Below are positions 1 to 6,995 of a stretch of DNA of 64,000 bases, in pieces. The first letter of the stretch is position 1. Each line of letters begins with the position of its first letter. The position numbers and the translations under genes are program-made. Source of the DNA: Euzebya tangerina (GTDB lineage Bacteria > Actinomycetota > Nitriliruptoria > Euzebyales > Euzebyaceae); contig NZ_PPDK01000001.1 of assembly GCF_003074135.1 (NCBI RefSeq), positions 620,001 to 684,000 of the forward strand, in the 5' to 3' direction. The notes beneath the pieces were generated by a model. That model was not told the origin of the DNA and did no database searches. It saw only the letters and a program-made list of their open reading frames with translations.

Positions 1-1
1 G

Positions 2-115
2 GCGTTCTTCGATGCCAAGTCCGCACACGAGGAGCGTCTGCTCAGTGACCGGTACCCGACCTACCAGGCCTACCGTCAGCGCACCCGCTACAAGGTGATG
101 CCCGGCATCCGCTAG
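2..115 (+). CDS. C-terminal fragment of an isoprenylcysteine methyltransferase-like membrane protein
   Basis: The window opens inside this gene; only the last 37 codons and the TAG stop are present. The visible tail has the acidic and basic spacing EERLLSDRYPTYQAYRQRT followed by RYKVMPGIR, which resembles the C-terminus of the ICMT/PEMT-type methyltransferases (EE-x-L, then a Y-x-x-Y-x-x-R-x-x-R stretch ending in PG-[IL]-R). Those are membrane enzymes that use S-adenosylmethionine. The catalytic and membrane parts lie outside the window, so the assignment rests on the tail alone. The stop codon overlaps the stop of a convergent tiny ORF. Confidence 0.5.
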   Translation, partial: AFFDAKSAHEERLLSDRYPTYQAYRQRTRYKVMPGIR

Positions 116-207
116 TTGACCAGGGTGGTCAACCAGCCCAACCCGACGAGGACCGCGACGGTCAGCAGGAGCACGACCACGCCGACGAGGCCGGTTCGCT
201 TGAACAC
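112..207 (-). CDS. Putative 31-residue single-span membrane protein
   Basis: A GTG start lies 6 nt after a clear Shine-Dalgarno AGGAG. It encodes 31 residues beginning MFKRTGLVG, followed by an uninterrupted hydrophobic stretch (VVVLLLTVAVLVGLGW) and a short polar tail. The shape is a single transmembrane helix with a basic N-terminus facing the cytoplasm. The stop shares a CTAG tetranucleotide with the stop of the convergent gene at 2-115, so the two genes end on each other. No family is recognised. Support comes from the ribosome binding site and the clean hydrophobic profile; the short length keeps it tentative. Confidence 0.45.
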   Translation of the reverse strand: MFKRTGLVGVVVLLLTVAVLVGLGWLTTLVN

Positions 208-243
208 GACCCACTCCTACCCTGTTCAGCGGCGCGTCGATGC

Positions 244-268
244 GTTACAATCTGTTCCGCTTTGTAAC
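244..268. promoter_or_regulatory. Inverted repeat upstream of the desaturase, candidate operator
   Basis: Perfect 7-bp inverted repeat, GTTACAA and TTGTAAC, separated by 11 bp. It is relatively AT-rich against the surrounding GC-rich sequence and sits 33 bp before the desaturase ATG, also upstream of the tiny divergent ORF at 112-207. The symmetry fits binding by a dimeric regulator; which regulator is unknown. Confidence 0.4.
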
Positions 269-301
269 ATTGCTGTTGTGCCAGTTCGATGGAGCCGAAC
301 C

Positions 302-1210
302 ATGACCGACGACGCACCGCTCACCCTGCGCAAACTGCCGAAGCCGGACGTCCCACGCCCTGCAGTTGCGTGGCCGACGGTGGGGCTGGCCGTCGTCAGC
401 ATCGGAGTGTGGGTAGCGGTCGCAACGCTGGTCGTGAGCGGGGCGGTCCCGACCGCGCTGGCCATCGTCATCAACACGGCGTGTTCGTTCGCGCTGTTCA
501 CCGTGCTGCACGACTCGGCGCACCGAGGCCTGGGCCGTCTTCGGGTCGCAAACGAGGTCCTGGGACGGCTGGCCGCCCCGTTCGTGACGCTGTACGCGTC
601 GTTCCCGATGTTCCGGCACATCCACCTCACCCATCACCGATTCGTCAACGAAGGTCCGGACGTGGACCCCGACGACTGGATGGCGCACGGTCCGGTCTGG
701 CAGTTGCCACTGCGGTGGATGATCGTGGACCTGCACTATCTCCGGTGGTACCTGCCGCGAGCGTCACGCCGACCTCGTGCGGAGCGGCTCGAGTCGTTGC
801 TCGTCCCCGGCCTCACCTTCGGTGTGATCGCGGCGCTCACTGCGGCAGGGTTCGGCGGCGCGTTCCTCGTGGCCTTCCTCATCCCGCAGCGACTGGCCCT
901 GATCGTGCTGGCGTGGTGGTTCGACTACCTGCCGCACCACAACCTGGAGGGCACGAACCGCCACAACCGCACCCGGTCGACCCGGAACATCATCGGCCTG
1001 GAGTGGCTGCTGACCCCCCTGATGTTCGGTCAGAACTACCACCTGGTCCACCACCTCCACCCGATCATCCCGTTCTACCGGTACGTCTCGGCGTGGCGAC
1101 AGAACGAGGAGGCCTACCTGACACATGATCCGGCGCTCTCCACGATCTCGGGCAGACCGGTCAGCCCCGAGGAGTACCGGGCCATCAGGGGTCTGGCGGA
1201 GACGACCTAG
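302..1210 (+). CDS. Fatty acid desaturase family membrane protein
   Basis: The 302-residue product carries the three histidine clusters of membrane di-iron desaturases/hydroxylases: HDSAHRG (about residue 74), HIHLTHHRF (about 106) and, near the C-terminus, NYHLVHHLHP. Four hydrophobic segments flank them, as in this fold, where the histidines bind a cytoplasmic di-iron centre that inserts double bonds or hydroxyl groups into lipid or carotenoid substrates. The ATG at 302 was chosen because it begins a typical polar N-terminus (MTDDAPLTLRKLPKPD); the frame stays open further upstream but that part is low complexity. The substrate cannot be told: an acyl-lipid desaturase or beta-carotene hydroxylase-like enzyme are both possible. 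Confidence 0.85.
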   Translation: MTDDAPLTLRKLPKPDVPRPAVAWPTVGLAVVSIGVWVAVATLVVSGAVPTALAIVINTACSFALFTVLHDSAHRGLGRLRVANEVLGRLAAPFVTLYASFPMFRHIHLTHHRFVNEGPDVDPDDWMAHGPVWQLPLRWMIVDLHYLRWYLPRASRRPRAERLESLLVPGLTFGVIAALTAAGFGGAFLVAFLIPQRLALIVLAWWFDYLPHHNLEGTNRHNRTRSTRNIIGLEWLLTPLMFGQNYHLVHHLHPIIPFYRYVSAWRQNEEAYLTHDPALSTISGRPVSPEEYRAIRGLAETT

Positions 1211-1215
1211 CCCAA

Positions 1216-1282
1216 CCTCGGCCAGAGCACCGCGCCGACCGTCTCGTCGTGTGATCGCGTCGGTGATCGGCCCTGGCCGAGG
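1216..1282. terminator. Long-range inverted repeat after the desaturase gene
   Basis: CCTCGGCCAG at 1216-1225 is perfectly complementary to CTGGCCGAGG at 1273-1282, with a 47-bp loop region between. It begins 6 bp after the desaturase stop and could form a stem ending its transcript. There is no T-run, so termination is only a guess. Confidence 0.3.
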
Positions 1283-1331
1283 AACTCCACGATCGCGCAC
1301 CATCAGCGACGGCAGGACGTGACGTGGCACT

Positions 1332-2498
1332 GTGTGCGGCGTGCTGGACGTGGTCGAACGCCGGGCGCTGCGGGCGGTCGCCGCGCAGTTCTTCGTCAAC
1401 GGCTTCATCTACGCATCGTTCGTCCCCCGACTGCCCGAGATCCGAGACCGGATCGGGGTCGATCTGGCGGGAATCGGGGTGCTGCTGACCGTCGGCGGAC
1501 TGGCCGGCTTTGCCTCGAGCGTCCTGGTGGGACGGCTGGTGACCCGGTTCGGGACACGCCGACTGCTGATGGGCGCAGGTGTCGCCCTGTCCCTGAGCCT
1601 GCCGGTCATGGGGTTCGCAACCACACCGGCCGTCTTCCTCGTGGGCGCTGCAGCCCTGGGCGCCAGCGATGTCATCGTCGATGTCGCGATGAACGTGCAG
1701 GGTTCACGATTGTCGGAGAAGCGGCACACCCCGGTCATGAACCGCCTCCACGCCCTGTGGAGCGTCGGAACGGTCCTGGGTGGGCTGCTCGCCTCGTGGC
1801 TGGCTGGCCAGGACGTCCCCCTGGAGGCGCATCTGCTGACCGTCGGCCTGGCGTTCACCGCACTGGTCCTCCTGCTGGGTCGGCTGCTGCTGGCCAACGA
1901 CGACCCCCTGGTGGAGCAGGTGGACGTGAAGGCACCCGGCTCCCCCCCGACCTCAAGGCGTCGAGTCGCCATCGTCTTCGGGCTGCTGGGATTCGCCGCG
2001 ATCATGCCGGAGATGGGAACCAGCGACTGGGTGTCCTTCCGCCTGACCGATGACCTCGGCCTGGCCGCTGGCCAGGCCGGCCTGGGCTTCGTGGCCTTCA
2101 CGACCGGGATGGTCGTCGGACGGTTCAGCGGGGACACCGCGCAGCTCCGCTGGGGCCGGGAGCGCGTCTCGGATGTGAGCCTCGGGCTGGCGGTGGTCGG
2201 CATCATCACGTTGGCGGTCGTGCCGGCGTTCCCCGCAGTGCTGGCCGGAGCGGCGCTGAGCGGGCTCGGCATCTCCGTCCTGTTCCCGTTGCTCTACGAC
2301 GACGCTGCGCGAGCTGGCGGCAGCAACGCCGGTGCGCTCGGTGCCATGACGGCCGGCAGTCGGGTGGCCGTCCTGGTCCTGCCCTTCGCGGTCGGCGGTC
2401 TGGCGAGCACATCGGTTGTTGGCGTCGGCGGGGCGATGGCCGCGGTGTCCCTCCCGGCGATCGCGATCATCTTCGTGCTCCAGCGTCGGTTCCGCTGA
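1332..2498 (+). CDS. Major facilitator superfamily transporter
   Basis: A 388-residue protein with about twelve hydrophobic segments and an MFS-type loop between helices 2 and 3 (GRLVTRFGTRRLLM). The first helix region reads FFVNGFIYASFVPRLPEIRDR, and an asparagine/valine-rich stretch (DVIVDVAMNVQGSRLSEK) follows helix 4. Both features are typical of the MFS subfamily that includes YbjJ-like proteins. It should exchange a small solute for protons across the cytoplasmic membrane; the substrate is not evident. The start is uncertain: GTG codons at 1332, 1341 and 1350 are all possible and only a weak AGGA lies about 15 nt before the first. Confidence 0.8.
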   Translation: MCGVLDVVERRALRAVAAQFFVNGFIYASFVPRLPEIRDRIGVDLAGIGVLLTVGGLAGFASSVLVGRLVTRFGTRRLLMGAGVALSLSLPVMGFATTPAVFLVGAAALGASDVIVDVAMNVQGSRLSEKRHTPVMNRLHALWSVGTVLGGLLASWLAGQDVPLEAHLLTVGLAFTALVLLLGRLLLANDDPLVEQVDVKAPGSPPTSRRRVAIVFGLLGFAAIMPEMGTSDWVSFRLTDDLGLAAGQAGLGFVAFTTGMVVGRFSGDTAQLRWGRERVSDVSLGLAVVGIITLAVVPAFPAVLAGAALSGLGISVLFPLLYDDAARAGGSNAGALGAMTAGSRVAVLVLPFAVGGLASTSVVGVGGAMAAVSLPAIAIIFVLQRRFR

Positions 2499-2566
2499 GC
2501 CGAATCCGCGCGGGCCAGATCTGCTATGAACGGATGAAGCGCGGTTCCGGTTATTTGGAACCCTGA

Positions 2567-2580
2567 CGTCAACGTTGACG
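2567..2580. promoter_or_regulatory. LacI-type palindromic operator before the alpha-glucoside operon
   Basis: CGTCAACGTTGACG is a perfect 14-bp palindrome with a central ACGT step, the symmetry used by LacI/GalR-family repressors of sugar operons. It lies directly upstream of the best promoter for the operon starting at 2708. No LacI-family gene is inside the window, so the cognate regulator would be encoded elsewhere. Confidence 0.55.
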
Positions 2581-2603
2581 CAATCTCAGCCGCTTTTAGC
2601 CTG

Positions 2604-2633
2604 TTGACACTCCGTTCCGGCCGGACCTAGGTT
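2604..2633 (+). promoter_or_regulatory. Sigma-70-type promoter of the alpha-glucoside operon
   Basis: Perfect -35 TTGACA at 2604-2609 and a -10 TAGGTT at 2628-2633, spacing 18 bp, about 75 bp before the binding-protein ATG. A second TTGACG overlaps the end of the palindrome at 2575-2580, with TAGCCT 16 bp later as a weaker alternative. Confidence 0.5.
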
Positions 2634-2707
2634 CTTTTGCCTAGCCATTCGTCGATGGTCCCAGGTGACCTGGATAGACGTTCGCCTGGACCGGTAGGAG
2701 CCTGTGA

Positions 2708-4105
2708 ATGTTCAGTTCGCGTCGGTTGATGTCAGCAGTGGTTGTCCTGGGGGTCGTCCTCGCAGGGTGTTCCGTGAACGTCTACGAAGCTGGTTCGGGG
2801 GGAGCCGCCGGCGGAGGCGGGGGCGGTGGCGGTGGCGGAGTCGCACAGGAAGAGAACACCGGGGCGGTGTCGATCGCCGGGGCTGCTACCGGTGTTGACG
2901 CCGAAGCCATCCAGGCCGTGATCGATCAGGGCGTCAACGAGGCGCAGGACGAGTTCACCGCCACCTACACCGGATCGGACTCCTTCGAGCAGAACATCGT
3001 CATCCAGATCGAGGGCGGCACGCCGCCTGACATCGGCTTCTACCCCCAGCCCGGCGCCGTCATCGATCAGGCGGAGCAGGGCAACCTGGTGTCACTCGAG
3101 GACCTGGGCTTCGACATCGCCGATCTCGAGGCGCGCTTCGGGTCCTACCTGATGTCGCTCGGCGAGTTCGACGGGCAGCACTACGGGTTCCCCGACACCA
3201 TCAACTTCAAGAGCGCCATCTGGTACAACGTGCCGGAGTTCGAGGCGGCTGGCTACGAGATCCCCGAGACCTGGGAGGAACTGATCGCCCTGTCGGACCA
3301 GATGGTGTCCGACGGCAACACCCCGTGGTGCATTGGCACCGGGTCGGAAGCCGCCACCGGCTGGCCGGCGACCGACTGGATGGAGGACATCGTCCTGCGG
3401 CAGGCCGGCACCGAGGCGTACGACAACTGGGTGGCCGGGACGCTGCCCTTCGACTCCGAGGAGATCCGAGGCGCAGCCGAGACCTTCGGGCAGATCGTCT
3501 TCACCGACGGGTATGTCTTCGGTGGATCCGACAACATCACCGGCACCGACTTCCGTGACGCACCGGACCCGATGTTCAACGACCCGCCGAACTGCTACCT
3601 GCACCGGCAGGCAACCTTCATCACCAACTTCTTCCCCGAAGGTCTGACGCCGCTCGAGGACTACGACTTCTTCCCGTTCCCGACCATCGACGGGAACAGC
3701 GGGACCCTGATGGCCGGTGGACTGTCGGCCGTGTTCAGCAACCGCCCGGAGGTCCGGGACTTCCTGGAGCTCTACAGCTCCCAGGAGTCGCAGTGCCGCT
3801 ACGGCTCCGTCGTGGAGGGGGTCAGCCTGATCTCAGCCAACCTCGAGGTCGAGGGTGACTGCTACGACAACCAGCTCATCGCCCAGGCGGCAGACACACT
3901 GATCGCCGACCTCCGGGACGAGGTGGCCCGCTTCGACGCCTCGGACCTGATGCCCCCGGCCGTGGGGTCCGGTGAGTTCTGGAACGGCATGAACAACTAC
4001 ACCAACAACGGGCCGGACAACCTCGACGAGGTGATGTCATCGATCGACGCGGCGTTCCCCGCTCCCGGCGAGGAGGCGGCGCCAGAGGAGGAGGCGTCAG
4101 AGTGA
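2708..4105 (+). CDS. aglE: Alpha-glucoside ABC transporter substrate-binding lipoprotein
   Basis: A 465-residue solute-binding protein of the CUT1 sugar family. Residues 1-25 form a lipoprotein signal (RRLMSAVVVLGVVLAGC) with lipobox LAGC. A glycine-rich tether, about fifteen glycines at residues 30-48, follows. The body has AglE/ThuE-like features, including TPWCIG and GWPATDWMED around residue 210-225. The C-terminus is a Glu-rich tail. It should capture alpha-linked glucosides outside the membrane and deliver them to the two permeases encoded next. The ATG follows GGTAGGAG at good spacing. The order binding protein, two permeases, glucosidase matches the aglEFGA operon known from Sinorhizobium; the exact sugar is inferred from that. 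Confidence 0.8.
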   Translation: MFSSRRLMSAVVVLGVVLAGCSVNVYEAGSGGAAGGGGGGGGGGVAQEENTGAVSIAGAATGVDAEAIQAVIDQGVNEAQDEFTATYTGSDSFEQNIVIQIEGGTPPDIGFYPQPGAVIDQAEQGNLVSLEDLGFDIADLEARFGSYLMSLGEFDGQHYGFPDTINFKSAIWYNVPEFEAAGYEIPETWEELIALSDQMVSDGNTPWCIGTGSEAATGWPATDWMEDIVLRQAGTEAYDNWVAGTLPFDSEEIRGAAETFGQIVFTDGYVFGGSDNITGTDFRDAPDPMFNDPPNCYLHRQATFITNFFPEGLTPLEDYDFFPFPTIDGNSGTLMAGGLSAVFSNRPEVRDFLELYSSQESQCRYGSVVEGVSLISANLEVEGDCYDNQLIAQAADTLIADLRDEVARFDASDLMPPAVGSGEFWNGMNNYTNNGPDNLDEVMSSIDAAFPAPGEEAAPEEEASE

Positions 4106-4147
4106 GCGATTCCAGCATGACCCATAGCCCCTGGGACAGGCCACGCG

Positions 4148-5302
4148 ATGAGTGAAACGACGGTCGCCGAGGCCCCGGTATCGGAGGACGAGGAGCCGAC
4201 CCGCCGTGGTGTCGCCTCGACGTCGGACAAGATCATCGGCGGGATCCTCGCCGTGGTCGCCGCGTTCGCCGTCCCGGCCCTGACCTACCTGCTGCTGAAC
4301 GCCACCTTCGAGACGCTGAACAACCGCGTCCCGGACATCGTGGTCGGCCTGGTCGCCATCCTGATCGGCGTCGTCGGCGTCTTCCTCATGTACACCGTGG
4401 TGGACTTCGGGATCAAGGCGCTACCGGTCGGCATCGGCAACATCATCCAGCCGTACGCCTGGGCGGGACCGGCGGTGATCGTACTGGGCGTCTTCCTGGT
4501 CTATCCGGCCGTCAACACGGTCCAGCTCTCGTTCCTCGACGCCCGCGGGGAGAACTTCGTCGGCTGGGACAACTACCAGTACGTCTTCACCGACCCGGCG
4601 ATGCTGCGCTCCCTGCGCAACACCGTCATCTGGATCTTCGTCGTCCCGGTGGCGGCGGTGGCCATCGGTCTTGGCTTCGCCGTCCTCGCGGACAAGCTGA
4701 AGCGCACCGAGTCGCTGGCCAAGTCGATGATCTTCCTGCCCATGGCCATCTCCTTCGTCGGCGCCGGCATCGTGTGGCGCTTCGTCTACAGCTTCCGCGT
4801 CGAGGGTGGCGGTGAGCAGATCGGGATCCTGAACGCCATTCGTGTCGGATTGGGAAGTTCTCCCGTCGACTGGCTCGGCGTGGTCCCGTGGAACAACCTG
4901 CTGCTGATGGTCATCATGATCTGGCTGCAGACCGGCTTCGCGATGGTGATCCTGTCCTCGGCCATCAAGGGCGTGCCTGAGGACATGCTCGAGGCGGCCC
5001 GCCTCGACGGCGCCACCGAGATCCAGATCTTCTGGCGGATCATCGTCCCCTCGATCATGTCCTCGATCGTGGTCGTGTTCACCACGATGATCATCGCGGT
5101 CCTGAAGGTCTTCGACATCGTCTGGGTCATGACGGGCGGTCAGGACGGCACCGAGGTCATCGCCGAGCGAATGATCAGGAACATGTTCACCTTCAGGGAC
5201 TTCGGGCGAGGAGCCGCCGTCGCGGTCTTCATGTTCCTCGCCGTGATCCCCGTGATGATCATCAACGTCCGACGGTTCCGCGAGGAGGAGTCCATCCGAT
5301 GA
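4148..5302 (+). CDS. aglF: Alpha-glucoside ABC transporter permease (AglF-like)
   Basis: A 384-residue inner-membrane permease. A polar N-terminus of about 30 residues precedes two extra hydrophobic helices, then the six-helix MalF-type core with the EAA loop EDMLEAARLDGATEIQIFW (about residue 278-296), the contact site for the transporter ATPase. The extended N-terminus is usual for MalF/AglF proteins. It starts 42 bp after the binding-protein stop and its TGA overlaps the next permease start by 4 bp, so the two permeases are translationally coupled. Confidence 0.85.
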   Translation: MSETTVAEAPVSEDEEPTRRGVASTSDKIIGGILAVVAAFAVPALTYLLLNATFETLNNRVPDIVVGLVAILIGVVGVFLMYTVVDFGIKALPVGIGNIIQPYAWAGPAVIVLGVFLVYPAVNTVQLSFLDARGENFVGWDNYQYVFTDPAMLRSLRNTVIWIFVVPVAAVAIGLGFAVLADKLKRTESLAKSMIFLPMAISFVGAGIVWRFVYSFRVEGGGEQIGILNAIRVGLGSSPVDWLGVVPWNNLLLMVIMIWLQTGFAMVILSSAIKGVPEDMLEAARLDGATEIQIFWRIIVPSIMSSIVVVFTTMIIAVLKVFDIVWVMTGGQDGTEVIAERMIRNMFTFRDFGRGAAVAVFMFLAVIPVMIINVRRFREEESIR

Positions 5303-6309
5303 GTGCAACTGCACCCCCCGCCGAGCTGTCCAAGGAGCAGATGGCAGCCAAGGCCAAGGGCTCCGAGGGCGGCGTGTCCGACCCAGCAAACCTGCGCATC
5401 GTGCGCATCATCGTCCTCGTGATCGTCGTCCTGTGGTTGATCCCGACCATCGGGCTGCTGATCACCTCCCTCCGGGAGCAGGGGGCAATCGAGTCCTCCG
5501 GCTGGTGGACGGTCTTCACCTCGCTGGGCGACACCTCGCAGTGGACGCTGGCCAACTATCGAGAGGTGCTCGGCTCTGGCGGCTTCGACAGCGCCTTCGT
5601 GAACACCCTGATCGTGAGCGTGCCAGCCACGGTGATGCCCATCACCATGGCAGCGTTCGCCGCGTACGCGTTCAGCTGGATGGAGTTCAGGGGCCGCTAC
5701 TTCATGTTCGTCTTCGTGGTGGCGCTGCTGGTCGTGCCACTGCAGGTGGCCCTCATCCCGATCCTGCGGCTGTACGCCGGCGGGCCCGAGTTCGACATCA
5801 GCTTCCTCAGCGGCATCGCCGGGGCGCTGACGGGGCGTGAGATCGAGACGGTCACCACGGGGATACCCCTGTCGTTGAACGGGTCGTTCCTGGGGGTGTG
5901 GCTGGCCCACACCGGCTTCGGCCTGCCCCTCGCGATCTACCTGCTGCGCAACTTCATGGGGTCTTTGCCGTCAGAGCTGATCGAGTCGGCGCGCATCGAC
6001 GGCGCCGACCACTACGCGATCTTCACGCGGCTGATCATCCCCCTCTCGGTCCCGGCGCTGGCCTCGTTCGCGATCTTCCAGTTCCTCTGGGTGTTCAACG
6101 ACTTCCTGGTGGCGCTGGTGTTCTTGGGTGAGACACGGGATGTGCGAGTCCTCACGATTGCCCTGAACAGCCTGAATGGCTCGTTCGGCGAGGCCTGGCA
6201 CCTGCTGACCGCCGGCGCGTTCATCTCGATGGTCCTCCCCGTTGCGGTGTTCTTCAGTCTGCAGCGGTTCTTCGTCCGTGGCCTCACAGCTGGGGCGGTC
6301 AAGGGATAA
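5299..6309 (+). CDS. aglG: Alpha-glucoside ABC transporter permease (AglG-like)
   Basis: A 336-residue permease starting inside the preceding stop (ATGA overlap). It has the MalG-type layout: one N-terminal helix, a long extracytoplasmic segment, then five helices with the EAA loop ELIESARIDGADHYAIFTR (about residue 227-245). It pairs with the AglF-like subunit to form the channel. There is no ATP-binding subunit in this operon; actinobacterial sugar importers often share a single MsmK/AglK-type ATPase made from another locus. A strong hairpin begins 26 bp after its stop. Confidence 0.85.
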   Translation: MSATAPPAELSKEQMAAKAKGSEGGVSDPANLRIVRIIVLVIVVLWLIPTIGLLITSLREQGAIESSGWWTVFTSLGDTSQWTLANYREVLGSGGFDSAFVNTLIVSVPATVMPITMAAFAAYAFSWMEFRGRYFMFVFVVALLVVPLQVALIPILRLYAGGPEFDISFLSGIAGALTGREIETVTTGIPLSLNGSFLGVWLAHTGFGLPLAIYLLRNFMGSLPSELIESARIDGADHYAIFTRLIIPLSVPALASFAIFQFLWVFNDFLVALVFLGETRDVRVLTIALNSLNGSFGEAWHLLTAGAFISMVLPVAVFFSLQRFFVRGLTAGAVKG

Positions 6310-6335
6310 GACGGACCGAAGACGCCACCAGCGCA

Positions 6336-6372
6336 GTCGACCCGGGGCTTGACCGTTAGGCTCCGGGTCGAC
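6336..6372 (+). terminator. Hairpin after the permease genes
   Basis: Perfect 10-bp stem, GTCGACCCGG and CCGGGTCGAC, with a 17-nt loop that can add two more pairs. It lies 26 bp after the permease stop and before the next gene of the operon, without a T-tract. It could be an attenuating or RNA-stabilising element between the transport genes and the enzyme genes rather than a full terminator. Confidence 0.5.
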
Positions 6373-6386
6373 GTATGTGACCAGCC

Positions 6387-6405
6387 CGCGTCCTGACGGG
6401 ACGCG
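6387..6405 (+). promoter_or_regulatory. Small hairpin just before the 6426 ribosome binding site
   Basis: CGCGTCC and GGACGCG pair perfectly around a TGACG loop, ending 8 nt before AGGAGGTGA of the next gene. It may shape translation initiation there. Confidence 0.3.
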
Positions 6406-6425
6406 CGTGATCAGGAGGTGATGGC

Positions 6426-6992
6426 ATGGCCGAGGCAACCAAGACGACCGCGCCGAACCGTCAGTGGCTGGCCATCGGCATCGGAACGTTCTTCGTCACG
6501 GTGAGCTTCTGGGCGATGGCCTACGGGCTGGCCGTGGCGTCAGCTGGCACCCCAGCCGATCCAGGTGCCGACGGAGCAAGCATCGCCACCGCGGGCGTTG
6601 CCCTGTCCGTGGCGCTGATGCCACTCGGTTTCGGCGTGACCGCCTGGGTCTCCAAGCGACCGGATTGGCCGATCGCCGTGCTGAGTGCCATGGGTCTGGC
6701 CCTTGCGGTCGGTCTTCCGACCCTCATCTTCCGCAACCCCCTCGCCTCACTCATGGCCGGCTACGCAGCTGGCGCCGTGGTTGCGCTGGCGCGGCCACTG
6801 GGCACCACCTGGCACAACCGGGCCATTGCGGCGGCGATCGCCACGACGGTGGTGCTCATCGGCATGTCCATGCTGTTCCTGCCCACTGCGATCATCGCAC
6901 CGGCCTTGCCGTTCACCGCGATGGGGCTCGCTGATCTCTTCACCGACCAGGACAAGGCAATCAGGCCTGCCCCGACACCCTCCATCGAGTAG
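6426..6992 (+). CDS. Hypothetical multi-span membrane protein in the alpha-glucoside operon
   Basis: A 188-residue protein with about five hydrophobic segments (roughly residues 14-34, 48-66, 78-96, 102-118, 135-165) and short polar ends. A near-perfect Shine-Dalgarno, AGGAGGTGA, precedes the ATG. It sits between two transport permeases and the glucosidase, and only 3 bp separate its stop from the glucosidase start, so it belongs to the same transcript. No family is recognised; no charged or catalytic motif stands out. Position suggests an accessory role in sugar uptake, but nothing in the sequence proves that. Confidence 0.7.
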   Translation: MAEATKTTAPNRQWLAIGIGTFFVTVSFWAMAYGLAVASAGTPADPGADGASIATAGVALSVALMPLGFGVTAWVSKRPDWPIAVLSAMGLALAVGLPTLIFRNPLASLMAGYAAGAVVALARPLGTTWHNRAIAAAIATTVVLIGMSMLFLPTAIIAPALPFTAMGLADLFTDQDKAIRPAPTPSIE

Positions 6993-6995
6993 TTC

